Below are positions 24,029 to 32,556 of a DNA stretch of 59,325 bases, in pieces (within the stretch, counting starts at the first letter, position 1; each line of letters opens with the position of its first letter). Below the pieces are notes generated by a model, which was given only the letters and a program-made list of their open reading frames with translations, searched no databases and was not told the origin of the DNA. Source of the DNA: Geobacter sp. UBA6151 (GTDB lineage: Bacteria > Desulfobacterota > Desulfuromonadia > Geobacterales > Pseudopelobacteraceae); assembly GCA_002423105.1 (NCBI GenBank), contig DIUT01000041.1, forward strand, positions 11,120 through 70,444. Reading direction: 5' to 3'. A program made the translations under genes and the position numbers.

Positions 24029-26272
24029 ATGGCATTCGACCACTCCAAATTTCTGGCCCGCTTTGTGGAAGAGGCACGGGAACACTGCTCACGCATCAGC
24101 GAAGGGCTGTTGAACCTGGAGAGCTCCCCCGGCGATTCCGAGCTTGTTAACGGCCTGTTCCGCTCAGCCCACACCATCAAGGGATCATCCCGGATGATGA
24201 AACTGATGGGGGTTACGGAGCTTGCCCATAAGATGGAAGATATTCTGGATGCGGTGCGGGGTAACCGCCTCTCTCTCTCTCCACCCATGGCTGATTTGCT
24301 ATTCAAGGGGGTTGATGCGCTACAGGCCATGCTGGAACAGATTGTGGCCGGCAACAAGAGTCCGGACGCCCCTGAAGCGCTCTGTGAGGCATTGGCAAAA
24401 GCTGCTGCCGGAGAGATGGACGAGACGGCAACGCAGGAGGCACTGCCTGAGGTTAATAAGACTGATAAGACTGATGGGACTGATACGGAACCTATAGCTC
24501 CTATAAGTCCCATAGCCCCAGGAATCCCGGAACCTCCAAAAGCTTTAGACCTTCCCAAAGCCCAAAAAGCCGAATATCTGCGAGTCAATGCGCTCAAGCT
24601 TGATGAACTGATCCACCTGATGGGAGAGATCGTTTCAGAACATGGTCGTTTCAGGAAGGATGTCTCCCGGCTGCATGAACAGGAGCGTCTGCTGGCCCAA
24701 TATCAGTCGGCAGTTCTGGACTGCCTGAAGAGATGCGCCCCTGGTGACGAAGGCCATGATGAACTGAAGCAGGCTGGCGAGGCATTACAGGCTTCGTTGC
24801 ATGATGCGGTGCGGGTCATCAAAAGCGCCACCATGATGCAGGACCACCTGATTGGCGATCTGCAGGAAACCTCAATGAAGTTGCGGATGCTACCCCTGTC
24901 CACGGTATTTGACCCACTGCGCCGCACGGTGCGGGAGATTTCCCAGGAAGCAGGCAAGCAGATCGAATTTGTGGTGGATGGCGGCGACACCGAGCTGGAT
25001 CGCAAGATCATCGATCGTATTGGAGATTCATTGGTGCACCTGATACGCAACTCGCTGGATCATGGCCTGGAGAATGCAGCGGAAAGGATTGCAGCAGGCA
25101 AAACGGCGCAGGGCAGTCTGATGTTGTCCGCCTGCTACGATGGCGGCTGTGTGACCATCAGTCTGACCGATGACGGTCGGGGAATCCCGGTTGATCGCGT
25201 GCGTGAAAAAGCGCTTTCCAAGCGGCTTTTTGATGCCGAAACCCTTGACGGCATGTCCCGCTCAGAGCTGGTCAACATCATCTTTATGCCCGGCTTCAGC
25301 ACCAGTCCGATCATAACCGACCTTTCAGGGCGGGGGGTCGGCATGGATGTGGTAAAAAAGAGCGTTGTTGACGAACTGAAGGGCACAATCCTGGTGGATA
25401 CCAAGGAAGGGGCAGGCACCACCTTCCAGATGCGGCTGCCCCTCAATCTTGCCGTATTTCCGTTGTTCCAGGTTGCGGTGTGCGACAAAATCTGCGCCCT
25501 GCCCGCCACCGCCATTGTTGAGATGCTTTCCATTCCAACAGCAGAACTGATCGAGATCGTCAACAAACGGGCAATCCGTCTGCGCGAGCAGCTGATTCCG
25601 GTGGAAAATCTGGCAACGCTCCTTGGGCTGCCACGCAACGACGGTCAGCAGGCGGATGAACTGTTGATTGTGATCATCAGGGATGGTGAGGAAAAACTGG
25701 GACTGATCGTTGACGACATTATTAGCAGGGAAGAGATGGTGGTCAAACCGCTGCCGGGCCACCTGAAGAATCTTCGACTTGTTTCAGGTGTCAGTATTGG
25801 TGAACGGAACAGCATCCTGAATCTGCTGCATATCCCGGAACTGATACGCCTTGCCCGAGAAATTGCCGTGCCGGGCCGTCGTGTGCAGCAGGTCAGAGAA
25901 ACCCGCATGGCCACTATTCTGGTGGTTGATGATTCCTACAACACCAGAGAGATAGAAAAGAGTATTCTCGAGGCCCACGGCTATCTGGTTGAAACTGCCG
26001 TTGATGGAGAGGACGGTTTTGAGAAGACCCGTGAAAAACTGTATGATCTGGTGATTACCGATGTGGAAATGCCACGGCTGGACGGCTTTTCCTTTACCGA
26101 GCGCCTGCGCGCTGACGAACGGTACCATACCGTGCCGGTCATCATAGTAACGTCACGGGAAAAGGATGAAGACAAGAAGCGTGGCATAGCGGTGGGGGCC
26201 GATGCCTACATCGTCAAGGGAGCATTTGACCAGACCAATTTGATCGAGACGGTACGCAGCCTGACCGGCTGA
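24029..26272 (+). CDS. cheA: Chemotaxis kinase CheA fused to a receiver
   Basis: 747 residues: Hpt/P1 (1-105, phosphorylated H48 in SAHTIKGSSRMM), a low-complexity linker (about 135-185, rich in Asp/Thr then Pro), dimerisation and ATPase region (about 185-470; MLPLSTVFDPLRR, LVHLIRNSLDHG N-box, DDGRGIP, GRGVGMDVVK), a CheW-like regulatory domain (about 475-615) and a C-terminal receiver (about 625-747; VVDDSYNTRE, ITDVEMPRLDG). Histidine-kinase/receiver fusion is found in WspE/FrzE-type pathways. The usual CheY-binding P2 domain is not evident; the linker at that place contains a palindromic repeat described separately. Confidence 0.95.
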   Translation: MAFDHSKFLARFVEEAREHCSRISEGLLNLESSPGDSELVNGLFRSAHTIKGSSRMMKLMGVTELAHKMEDILDAVRGNRLSLSPPMADLLFKGVDALQAMLEQIVAGNKSPDAPEALCEALAKAAAGEMDETATQEALPEVNKTDKTDGTDTEPIAPISPIAPGIPEPPKALDLPKAQKAEYLRVNALKLDELIHLMGEIVSEHGRFRKDVSRLHEQERLLAQYQSAVLDCLKRCAPGDEGHDELKQAGEALQASLHDAVRVIKSATMMQDHLIGDLQETSMKLRMLPLSTVFDPLRRTVREISQEAGKQIEFVVDGGDTELDRKIIDRIGDSLVHLIRNSLDHGLENAAERIAAGKTAQGSLMLSACYDGGCVTISLTDDGRGIPVDRVREKALSKRLFDAETLDGMSRSELVNIIFMPGFSTSPIITDLSGRGVGMDVVKKSVVDELKGTILVDTKEGAGTTFQMRLPLNLAVFPLFQVAVCDKICALPATAIVEMLSIPTAELIEIVNKRAIRLREQLIPVENLATLLGLPRNDGQQADELLIVIIRDGEEKLGLIVDDIISREEMVVKPLPGHLKNLRLVSGVSIGERNSILNLLHIPELIRLAREIAVPGRRVQQVRETRMATILVVDDSYNTREIEKSILEAHGYLVETAVDGEDGFEKTREKLYDLVITDVEMPRLDGFSFTERLRADERYHTVPVIIVTSREKDEDKKRGIAVGADAYIVKGAFDQTNLIETVRSLTG
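24474..24513. repeat. Imperfect palindrome inside cheA, REP-like
   Basis: Within the coding sequence for the CheA linker, ATGGGACTGATACGGA is followed by TCCTATAAGTCCCAT after 9 bp; the arms pair apart from one mismatch and one bulge and could form a long hairpin. The flanks repeat the same words (ACTGATAAGACTGATGGGACT; CCCATAGCCCC). The segment translates in frame as a Thr/Asp/Pro-rich linker, so insertion there would be tolerated. Resemblance to dispersed intergenic palindromes of related genomes is suspected from the word content, not shown. Confidence 0.5.
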
Positions 26273-26286
26273 AAAGGAGCATGCCA

Positions 26287-26661
26287 ATGAGTGATACTGC
26301 TGCAACCATACTGGTGGTGGATGACGACCTGTTTACTGCGGAGCTGACCGGCATGGTTCTGGAAATGTCCGGCTATGAGGTAATAATTGCCGAAGGCGGC
26401 CTGGATGCCCTGGAGAAAATCGCGGAAAACAGCGCCATCTGCCTGGTGGTTTCAGATATGAACATGCCCATTATGGATGGCGTGCAACTATTCAAGGAAT
26501 TGCGCGAACAGGAGTATGGTCAGCCGTTTGTACTCTTAACCGGCGATAATGCCGAACCGTTGAAAGCGGCCCACCCTGATATGGATGCCATACTGACCAA
26601 GGACGAGAACATGCAAACGGTGTTGCCGGAACTGATTGAGACGCTCCTTGCCCGAGCCTGA
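26287..26661 (+). CDS. Single-domain response regulator
   Basis: A 124-residue receiver: DDD acidic pocket, acceptor Asp in VVSDMNMPIMDG, Thr in LLTGDN, Lys in LTKDEN. The second ATG is used because AAGGAG lies 7 nt before it and only 1 nt before the first ATG. Sequence words shared with the receiver of the hybrid kinase gene in this operon (SGYE, GGLDALEK) suggest they are paralogues. It lies between cheA and the Hpt-REC-REC-GGDEF gene and could serve as a phosphate sink or shuttle. Confidence 0.9.
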   Translation: MSDTAATILVVDDDLFTAELTGMVLEMSGYEVIIAEGGLDALEKIAENSAICLVVSDMNMPIMDGVQLFKELREQEYGQPFVLLTGDNAEPLKAAHPDMDAILTKDENMQTVLPELIETLLARA

Positions 26662-26674
26662 AGGGAAAACGATC

Positions 26675-28345
26675 ATGAGCACCCAGATTGTTTCCATAGC
26701 CAACAAACTGAAAAAAATCCGTGAAGCCTACCTGAAACAGGTTCCCACACAACTGGAGGCGATCCGCAGCGGATATGACGATTTTGTCCAGACCAATTCC
26801 GGGGCTGGCAGTGAACTGGAAAACCTGCATCGCCGCGTGCACACCATGAAGGGCAGCAGCGCCTCCTTTGGACTAAGCAAGCTGAGCGCTGCTGCTGATA
26901 CCGCAGAACTGCTGCTGAAGGATGCCATGCAACTGACAAAGGCTCCCAAGGAGACCTGGCATCAGCAGTGGCGGGCAAGCTTTGCCCGGATTGAGGAGGA
27001 AGTGGCACAGCTTGACCAGTCAGCGTACGTTGATGTCCGCGCCGTAGAACTGGTGGTAACTGGCGAAAAGAAGACAGAAGGAGAGCAGAAGGTTGTGTAC
27101 CTGTGCGAAGATGACTCGTTTCAGCGGTTGACGCTCACCACCCAGATCGAGTGTTTCGGTTTCCGGGTCATCTCTTTCGGGGAGCTGGAGCAGTTGCAGC
27201 GGGCGGTTAAGAATGCTCCTCCCGATGTCATTGTCATGGACCTTATCTTCCCTGACCGGCCAATAGGTGGCGCAGAGACAATTGAAAGCATGCGTAAAGA
27301 GAATGGTGAAAAAATACCGGTGGTTTTTATCTCCTCCTCCAACAGGTTTGAGTCCCGTCTTTCAGCGGTGCGCGCCGGTTCCAGCGCCTATTTTACCAAA
27401 CCACTCAATGTTGCGGAACTGTGCGACACCTTAAGCAGACTGACGGGTGATGAAAAGCCTGATCCCTACCGGATTCTGATCGTGGATGACGATCAACATC
27501 TGACGGAACTCTACTCCATGATTTTAGAAGGTTCGGGCATGGTCACCATGACGGTAAACAATCCGCTTGAAGTCCTGGAGCCGCTGGTTGAATTCAAGCC
27601 GGACCTGATTCTGACCGACATGTACATGCCCGGTTGCAACGGCACGGAGCTGGCCAGCACGATCCGGCAGATCGGGCACGCTTTCAGCATTCCGATCATT
27701 TTTTTGTCCAGTGAAACCGACATGGGCAAGCAGTTTACAGCCATGCGCACCGGGGGAGATGAATTCCTGACCAAGCCGGTTGAGCCGGAAAACCTGATCG
27801 CTGCAGTGGCGGGACGCGCCGAGCGGATGAAGATCATTCGCTCATTCATGGTGCGGGACAGCATGACCGGCCTTTACAACCATACCGCCACCAAGGGACA
27901 TCTGGAAGTGGCTGTTGCCCAGGCTGAACGTAACGGCACAGATGTCTCTTTCGCCATGATTGATGTTGACCGGTTCAAACAGGTCAATGACAACTACGGG
28001 CATGCCATGGGGGATCAGGTGCTGATCACCCTGGCCCGCCTCCTGGGGCAACGGGTCAGAAAATCCGATATCGTCGGCCGCTACGGCGGCGAAGAGTTTG
28101 CCGTTGTGCTGCCCGACTGCGACATTGCCCAAGCGGAACAACTGCTCAACCAACTGCGGGAAAGTTTCTTCGCCCTGCGTTTTCCTTTTGGCTCGGAATT
28201 TTTCTCCTCCTCATTCAGTTGCGGCGTCGCTTCGCTTGCCAGCTTCAAAAATCAGGAGCAACTCTGCAAGGCGGCGGATGCAGCCTTGTATCAAGCAAAA
28301 GAAAGCGGCCGCAACCAGGTGGTGACTGCCCCAAGGCAGAACTGA
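26675..28345 (+). CDS. Hpt-REC-REC-GGDEF diguanylate cyclase, likely pathway output
   Basis: 556 residues from the ATG chosen (GGGAAAA upstream; an earlier in-frame start would overlap the receiver gene). Domains: Hpt (about 1-105, H56 in HTMKGSSASFG), receiver 1 (about 125-245, CEDD and VIVMDLIFPDRP), receiver 2 (about 258-378, VDDDQHL and LTDMYMPGCNG) and GGDEF (about 385-556). The active-site motif GGEEF is intact (RYGGEEFAVVLPD) and an I-site RKSD stands five residues before it, so it should make c-di-GMP with product inhibition. It corresponds functionally to WspR but with extra phosphorelay modules. The hydrogenase small-subunit gene follows after 20 bp. Confidence 0.93.
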   Translation: MSTQIVSIANKLKKIREAYLKQVPTQLEAIRSGYDDFVQTNSGAGSELENLHRRVHTMKGSSASFGLSKLSAAADTAELLLKDAMQLTKAPKETWHQQWRASFARIEEEVAQLDQSAYVDVRAVELVVTGEKKTEGEQKVVYLCEDDSFQRLTLTTQIECFGFRVISFGELEQLQRAVKNAPPDVIVMDLIFPDRPIGGAETIESMRKENGEKIPVVFISSSNRFESRLSAVRAGSSAYFTKPLNVAELCDTLSRLTGDEKPDPYRILIVDDDQHLTELYSMILEGSGMVTMTVNNPLEVLEPLVEFKPDLILTDMYMPGCNGTELASTIRQIGHAFSIPIIFLSSETDMGKQFTAMRTGGDEFLTKPVEPENLIAAVAGRAERMKIIRSFMVRDSMTGLYNHTATKGHLEVAVAQAERNGTDVSFAMIDVDRFKQVNDNYGHAMGDQVLITLARLLGQRVRKSDIVGRYGGEEFAVVLPDCDIAQAEQLLNQLRESFFALRFPFGSEFFSSSFSCGVASLASFKNQEQLCKAADAALYQAKESGRNQVVTAPRQN

Positions 28346-28365
28346 TTGCAGACAAGGAGCAGCCA

Positions 28366-29367
28366 ATGACAACCGCAAAACCGAAACTGGCCATGTACTG
28401 GGCCGCCTCCTGCGGCGGCTGCGAGATTTCGCTGGCCAATATCCATGAGGCGATTCTGGAGGTTGACAGCCATTTCGACTTCATGTTCTGCCCCTGCCTG
28501 CTGGACACCAAGAAAGCCGATATCGAAGCATTGCCGGACAAGGCCATTGCACTAACCCTGTTCAACGGTGCCCTGCGCACCACGGAAAATCTTGAAATGG
28601 CCGAGCTGTTGCGCCGTAAATCACAAATTTTCGTAGCCTTCGGCAGTTGCTCCGCAACCGGCGGTATTCCTGCCCTGGCTAACCACCATGGCCTGCATCA
28701 TCTGCTTGACACTGTTTTCCAAACCGCTCCGGCTCTTGATAATGCTGACAACATCATCCCGCAGGTGACAACCGCTGTTCCTGAAGGAGATCTGCTTCTT
28801 CCCGCCCTGCTGCCACAGGTGTTGGCAGTGCATCAGGCCGTAACGGTAGATTACAGCATGCCCGGATGCCCGCCGGAACCGGAGCAGATCGTGGCTGTGG
28901 TACGGCATATCGCTTCCGGCGCTGCCCTGCCTGAAGCAGGAGGCTTGCTTGGCTGCACGGACCGTGCGGTCTGTGATGAGTGTCCCCGTGAGAAGCGCGG
29001 CATATTGACCAAGCGTTTGCTGCGTCCCTGCCAGGCTATTCCGGAAGCAGGCTGGTGCCTGCTTGAACAGGGGCATCTCTGCCTGGGCAACTCCACCCGC
29101 GGTGGTTGTCTGGCGCTCTGTCCAACGGTAAACATGCATTGCACCGGCTGTTACGGCCCCCTTGACCAGACCAGCGATTGTGGTGCCGCAGCGCTTTCAG
29201 CAATGGCGGCAGCCGTTCATCCGGGCGACACCGTTGGCAAGGATGAGGCAGTCGTCCAGAACCAACTGCGCTCTGCTCTGTCCGGTGTTGCCGATCCCCT
29301 GGGCACCTTCTACCGTTACAGCCTGGCAGAAACAGTTACCAATTGCAGGCCGGAGGTTGAACGATGA
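28366..29367 (+). CDS. mvhG: NiFe hydrogenase small subunit, group 3 (MvhG-like)
   Basis: 333 residues from the ATG with AAGGAG 7 nt upstream (a longer in-frame start lies inside the GGDEF gene). The N-terminal motif AASCGGCEISL holds the CxxC ligands of the proximal cluster; SCSATGG and MPGCPP are the remaining ligands, and a cysteine-rich C-terminal part (CTDRAVCDECPRE, CLALC, HCTGCYGP) carries further Fe-S clusters. No Tat signal or membrane helix: cytosolic, as in F420-non-reducing/bidirectional group 3 enzymes. It passes electrons from the NiFe site to partner proteins, here probably the MvhD/HdrA-like products. Overlaps the large-subunit start by 4 bp. Confidence 0.9.
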   Translation: MTTAKPKLAMYWAASCGGCEISLANIHEAILEVDSHFDFMFCPCLLDTKKADIEALPDKAIALTLFNGALRTTENLEMAELLRRKSQIFVAFGSCSATGGIPALANHHGLHHLLDTVFQTAPALDNADNIIPQVTTAVPEGDLLLPALLPQVLAVHQAVTVDYSMPGCPPEPEQIVAVVRHIASGAALPEAGGLLGCTDRAVCDECPREKRGILTKRLLRPCQAIPEAGWCLLEQGHLCLGNSTRGGCLALCPTVNMHCTGCYGPLDQTSDCGAAALSAMAAAVHPGDTVGKDEAVVQNQLRSALSGVADPLGTFYRYSLAETVTNCRPEVER

Positions 29368-30854
29368 GCAGACGCATCACCATTGACCCGATCACCCGCC
29401 TGGAAGGACACGGCAAGATCGAGATATTTCTGGATGACCGTGGAGAGGTTTCGGCCGCCTATTTCCAGATTCCGGAGCTACGCGGTTTTGAATCGTTCTG
29501 CGTCGGACGCCACGCCGAGGAGATGCCGAATATTACCAACAGGATCTGCGGGGTCTGCCCCGAAGCCCATCATATGGCCGCCATCAAGGCGGTGGATGAC
29601 GCCTACGGTGTCACCTGCCTGCCTGCTGCCCAACGTATCCGGGAGCTGATCTATAACGCCTTCTTTGTCACTGACCACACGACCCATTTCTACTGCCTGG
29701 GCGGCCCGGATTTTATTGTGGGACCGGATGCACCGGCTTCCGAGCGGAACATCCTGGGGGTAATCCGCAAGGTGGGGCTGGATGTGGGGCAACAGGTGAT
29801 CAATACCCGCAAACGCAACCATGAACTGATCAAACAGTTGGGCGGGCGTGGCATCCACCTCTGCGGGGCTTCACCCGGCGGTTGGTCAACAGCCCTCACC
29901 AAAGAACAGCAAGCGGAATTCCACAAATACGCTGAAGAAAACGTGGCCTTTGCACAATTCTCCCTGAAGGTGTTTGAGGATATTGTACTGGGAAATCCGG
30001 CCTATCGCGATCTGGTGCTGTCCGATCTCTACTGCCACGCAACCCACAGCATGGGTACCGTGGACACAACCATGGCTTCCAATTTTTATGACGGCAACAT
30101 CCGCGTGGTGGATACCCTGGGCAACGAAGTGGCGCTCTATGAGCCCCGTAACTACCAGGATAACATTGCCGAGCGGGTGGAATCCTGGAGCTACCTGAAG
30201 TTTCCCTACCTGAAAAAAATCGGCTGGAAAGGGTTTGTGGATGGTCAGGAGAGCGGCATCTATCAGGCCACGCCGTTAGCACGGCTTAATGTCTCCGACC
30301 GTTTGACCACACCGCTGGCCCAGGCCGAGTTCGAGCGTTTCTATGAAACATTCGGCGCACGGGGCAAGGGGCCGTTAGGAAGAAACCTGCCGGTGCATCA
30401 TCGCCTGGCCACCCACTGGGCGCGGCTGATCGAACTGCTGCACGCTGCGGAACTGATGGTGGAGTTGCTGGATCACCCGGATATCTGCGACCCCAACGTG
30501 CGGCAGACAGTGGAACCCCGGGCCGGGATGGGTATCGGCTCGGTGGAGGCCCCACGCGGCACCCTGACCCATCACTACGAAACCGATGAGCGGGGCATCC
30601 TGACCAAGGTCAACATGATCGTCGGCACCACCAACAACAACGCGCCAATCTCCCTCTCCATCATGAAGGCGGCCAAGGGACTGATCCACAACGGCAAGGT
30701 AACTGACGGCATCCTGAACCGGGTGGAAATGGCCTTCCGCCTGTACGATCCCTGCTGTTCCTGTGCAACCCATGCTTTAGGCAAGGCGCCGCTGGAGTTG
30801 ACGCTCCGCCGTGCAAGCGACGGCGCGTTGCTGGACCGGGTCAGCAGAAGCTGA
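29364..30854 (+). CDS. mvhA: NiFe hydrogenase large subunit, group 3 (MvhA-like)
   Basis: 496 residues carrying both NiFe-binding motifs: L1 RICGVCPEAHH (60-70) and L2 DPCCSCATH (about 462-470). Twenty-six residues follow the terminal His, the usual kind of tail removed by an endopeptidase after nickel insertion; the protease gene follows 2 bp downstream. The N-terminal ITIDPITRLEGHGKIEI is the standard large-subunit beginning. It catalyses H2 oxidation or proton reduction in the cytosol. The L2 Cys-Cys pair (DPCCSC) and other residues resemble the Mvh/F420-non-reducing subgroup; the exact electron acceptor is not readable here. Confidence 0.93.
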   Translation: MSRRITIDPITRLEGHGKIEIFLDDRGEVSAAYFQIPELRGFESFCVGRHAEEMPNITNRICGVCPEAHHMAAIKAVDDAYGVTCLPAAQRIRELIYNAFFVTDHTTHFYCLGGPDFIVGPDAPASERNILGVIRKVGLDVGQQVINTRKRNHELIKQLGGRGIHLCGASPGGWSTALTKEQQAEFHKYAEENVAFAQFSLKVFEDIVLGNPAYRDLVLSDLYCHATHSMGTVDTTMASNFYDGNIRVVDTLGNEVALYEPRNYQDNIAERVESWSYLKFPYLKKIGWKGFVDGQESGIYQATPLARLNVSDRLTTPLAQAEFERFYETFGARGKGPLGRNLPVHHRLATHWARLIELLHAAELMVELLDHPDICDPNVRQTVEPRAGMGIGSVEAPRGTLTHHYETDERGILTKVNMIVGTTNNNAPISLSIMKAAKGLIHNGKVTDGILNRVEMAFRLYDPCCSCATHALGKAPLELTLRRASDGALLDRVSRS

Positions 30855-30856
30855 CC

Positions 30857-31363
30857 ATGGTGGTCATCGGGCTGGGTTCTCCCTTTCTTTCCGATGACAG
30901 CATCGGTCCCCGCGTGGTGCGCAGGCTAGGGGAGCAGGGGCTGTCCGGTGTCCGGCTGGTGGAGGCCCATGCAGGAGGGCTGCTGCTGCTGGAGGAACTT
31001 CAGGGAGTGCAGCGTGCCGTTATCATCGATGCCCTGCTGGATGAGCGGAAAACAGTGGGGGAGATTTACCTGGCAAGCCTTGACGGGACAACCCGCAATG
31101 CCTCCTGCGGCCATGATTGCAGTCTGCCAGAAACCCTGGCCATTGGTCGTGCCCTGGGGATGGAGCTGCCAGAGGATCGTAACATCCATCTGGTAGCCAT
31201 CGTAGCCCGTGATGTGGCCACCTTCAGTGAACAGTTGACCCCGGCGGTGGAGGCTGCGCTGGATGATGCCTGCGATCTGGTGTGGCGGTTACTGGAGCCG
31301 ATTCAGGGAGAGGGGTCGCGTTGCCATGATTTTGTATTGCATAAAGATACAATTGCATTGTAA
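30857..31363 (+). CDS. Hydrogenase maturation protease (HyaD/HycI family)
   Basis: A 168-residue peptidase with IGLGSPFLSDDSIGPRVV (metal-binding Asp/Glu region), VEAHAGGLLLLEEL, VIIDALL and the later DVATFSEQLTPAVEAALDDA typical of the family that trims the large-subunit C-terminus. The recognisable domain ends near VWRLLE (about 155). The last dozen residues (HDFVLHKDTIAL) are encoded by AT-rich DNA that also contains the inverted repeat in front of the next gene, so the native C-terminus may have been replaced when the accessory segment arrived. Confidence 0.9.
   Translation: MVVIGLGSPFLSDDSIGPRVVRRLGEQGLSGVRLVEAHAGGLLLLEELQGVQRAVIIDALLDERKTVGEIYLASLDGTTRNASCGHDCSLPETLAIGRALGMELPEDRNIHLVAIVARDVATFSEQLTPAVEAALDDACDLVWRLLEPIQGEGSRCHDFVLHKDTIAL
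31348..31362. promoter_or_regulatory. Inverted repeat TACAAT-TGC-ATTGTA, likely operator of the HTH-nucleotidyltransferase gene
   Basis: Perfect 6 bp arms with a 3 bp spacer lie 12 bp before the ATG of the HTH-nucleotidyltransferase gene in an AT-rich patch. TACAAT can itself serve as a -10 box (TTGTAT at 31332-31337 is a weak -35), so a bound HTH protein would block transcription. Autoregulation is usual for such antitoxins. The site overlaps the final codons of the maturation protease gene. Confidence 0.5.
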
Positions 31364-31374
31364 TAAAATACATT

Positions 31375-31962
31375 ATGAGTCTACTTAGCCAAATTCTTTC
31401 CTCAAAAGTACGGGCGGAGATATTCCGGCTCCTGTTTGGTGTGCATGCTGTCGAACTGCACATGCGCGAGATCGAGCGTAGCGCGGGCTGCACTATCGGC
31501 CCGGTGCAGTCGGAGTTGAAGAGGCTTCTGGCACTACAGCTTGTCGCCTCCCGGCGCAGCGGCAATCGCCTCTACTACCGGGCAAACCAGATTCATCCAC
31601 TCTATCCGGAAATTCGCTCCCTTGTGCTGAAAACATCCGGGTTGGCTGACTATCTGCGAGAATGCGTCTGTAGCCGGGATGATATAGCGTTTGCCTTTGT
31701 CTTTGGTTCCCTGGCTGCTGGCACAGACCGCGATACCAGTGATATTGACCTCATGATTATCGGTTCCATCGGCCTTCGGGCATTGTCTGTCATACTGGCC
31801 GAGTTCAAAAAGGTGATTGGCCGTGAAGTGAACCCGCATTGTTTCACCGCAGAGGAGTTTATTTCCCGTAAGAAAGCCGGAGAGCATTTCATCACCAGTG
31901 TGCTTGCTTCTCCCAGGTTCTTTGTGAAAGGGGCGGAACATGAGCTTGCAGAACTGGGCTGA
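31375..31962 (+). CDS. Winged-helix nucleotidyltransferase (MNT-type, antitoxin-like)
   Basis: 195 residues. The N-terminal part (about 1-75) is an ArsR-like winged helix (VRAEIFRLLFG, LHMREIERSAG, SELKRLLALQLVASRRSGNRLYY). The C-terminal part has the minimal nucleotidyltransferase signature GSLAAGTDRDTSDIDLMIIG (111-130), i.e. GSx4Gx5SDxD with both catalytic Asp. In HEPN/MNT systems the MNT protein neutralises the HEPN toxin by adding nucleotides to it. The next gene, overlapping by 23 bp, is a HEPN-like gene, in keeping with this. Base composition is near the genome average, unlike the AT-rich dGTPase further on. Confidence 0.82.
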   Translation: MSLLSQILSSKVRAEIFRLLFGVHAVELHMREIERSAGCTIGPVQSELKRLLALQLVASRRSGNRLYYRANQIHPLYPEIRSLVLKTSGLADYLRECVCSRDDIAFAFVFGSLAAGTDRDTSDIDLMIIGSIGLRALSVILAEFKKVIGREVNPHCFTAEEFISRKKAGEHFITSVLASPRFFVKGAEHELAELG

Positions 31963-32380
31963 ACACGGTTGGCTGCGTAGCCATACCACCAGCCGACAGG
32001 AGATCGCTGATCTGCTGGCAATTGCTGACCGGGATATTGCCGATGCAGGTTCAGGCGGTATTTCGACAGATTGACAATTCGGCATTGCCTATAATGCCGC
32101 TCTCAAGCTCTGCACAATACTGCTTCATGCCGAAGGCTACCGCGCCGGTCAAGGTTTACAGCATTATCGCACCATTCAGGCTCTGTCCCTGATACTTGGC
32201 CCGGAACGCACTGCGGATGCCAACTATCTTGATGTGTGCAGGGCCAAACGCAACACGGTTGAATATGACCGGATCGGTGCCACAAGCGTAAGCGATGTTG
32301 TGGAGCTGCTTGAGTTTGTCTGTGAATTGCGGGCTAATGTCCTGACATGGATGAAAAACCGCCATCCTGAGTTACTTTGA
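31940..32380 (+). pseudogene. HEPN-type partner protein interrupted by an in-frame TGA
   Basis: An ATG with a purine-rich upstream region (GAAAGGGGCGGAAC) opens a 146-codon frame that is open except for TGA at codon 45 (32072-32074). Downstream of the stop the frame continues QFGIAYNAALKLCTILLHAEGYRA, then QHYRTIQALSLILG, CRAKRNTVEYDRIG and a tail ending NRHPELL, a pattern typical of HEPN proteins coded next to MNT genes. In that family a Trp commonly stands where the TGA is (DWxFxIAYNAAL), so a single TGG to TGA change explains the stop. An intact partner would be the toxin of the pair. Selenocysteine readthrough is unlikely. Confidence 0.65.
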
Positions 32381-32503
32381 ACTAATGCAGTTAGTTCGGA
32401 TGGTTACCCATTCTGGTCATCAGAGTGCCCAAATGTTGGTATATTTTGTGAATGATGAACGGAATGCCCCACAGGATAACTATTCCATTTGGGAAGATCA
32501 CCA

Positions 32504-32519
32504 GTTCACGCGCGTGAAC
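32504..32519. promoter_or_regulatory. 16 bp perfect palindrome upstream of the dGTPase gene
   Basis: GTTCACGCGCGTGAAC is self-complementary over all 16 bases, 38 bp before the dGTPase start, in an otherwise AT-rich spacer. It looks like the operator of a dimeric repressor. No candidate repressor other than the HTH-nucleotidyltransferase lies nearby, and that gene's own inverted repeat is different. Confidence 0.45.
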
Positions 32520-32556
32520 CGGTCAATAGGTAGTTGAATATTTTTAGGAGGAACAT

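Noticed and set aside
32072..32074. TGA in the HEPN gene as a selenocysteine codon
   Set aside because: The family motif predicts Trp at this position and no SECIS-like hairpin is obvious just downstream; a nonsense mutation is simpler.
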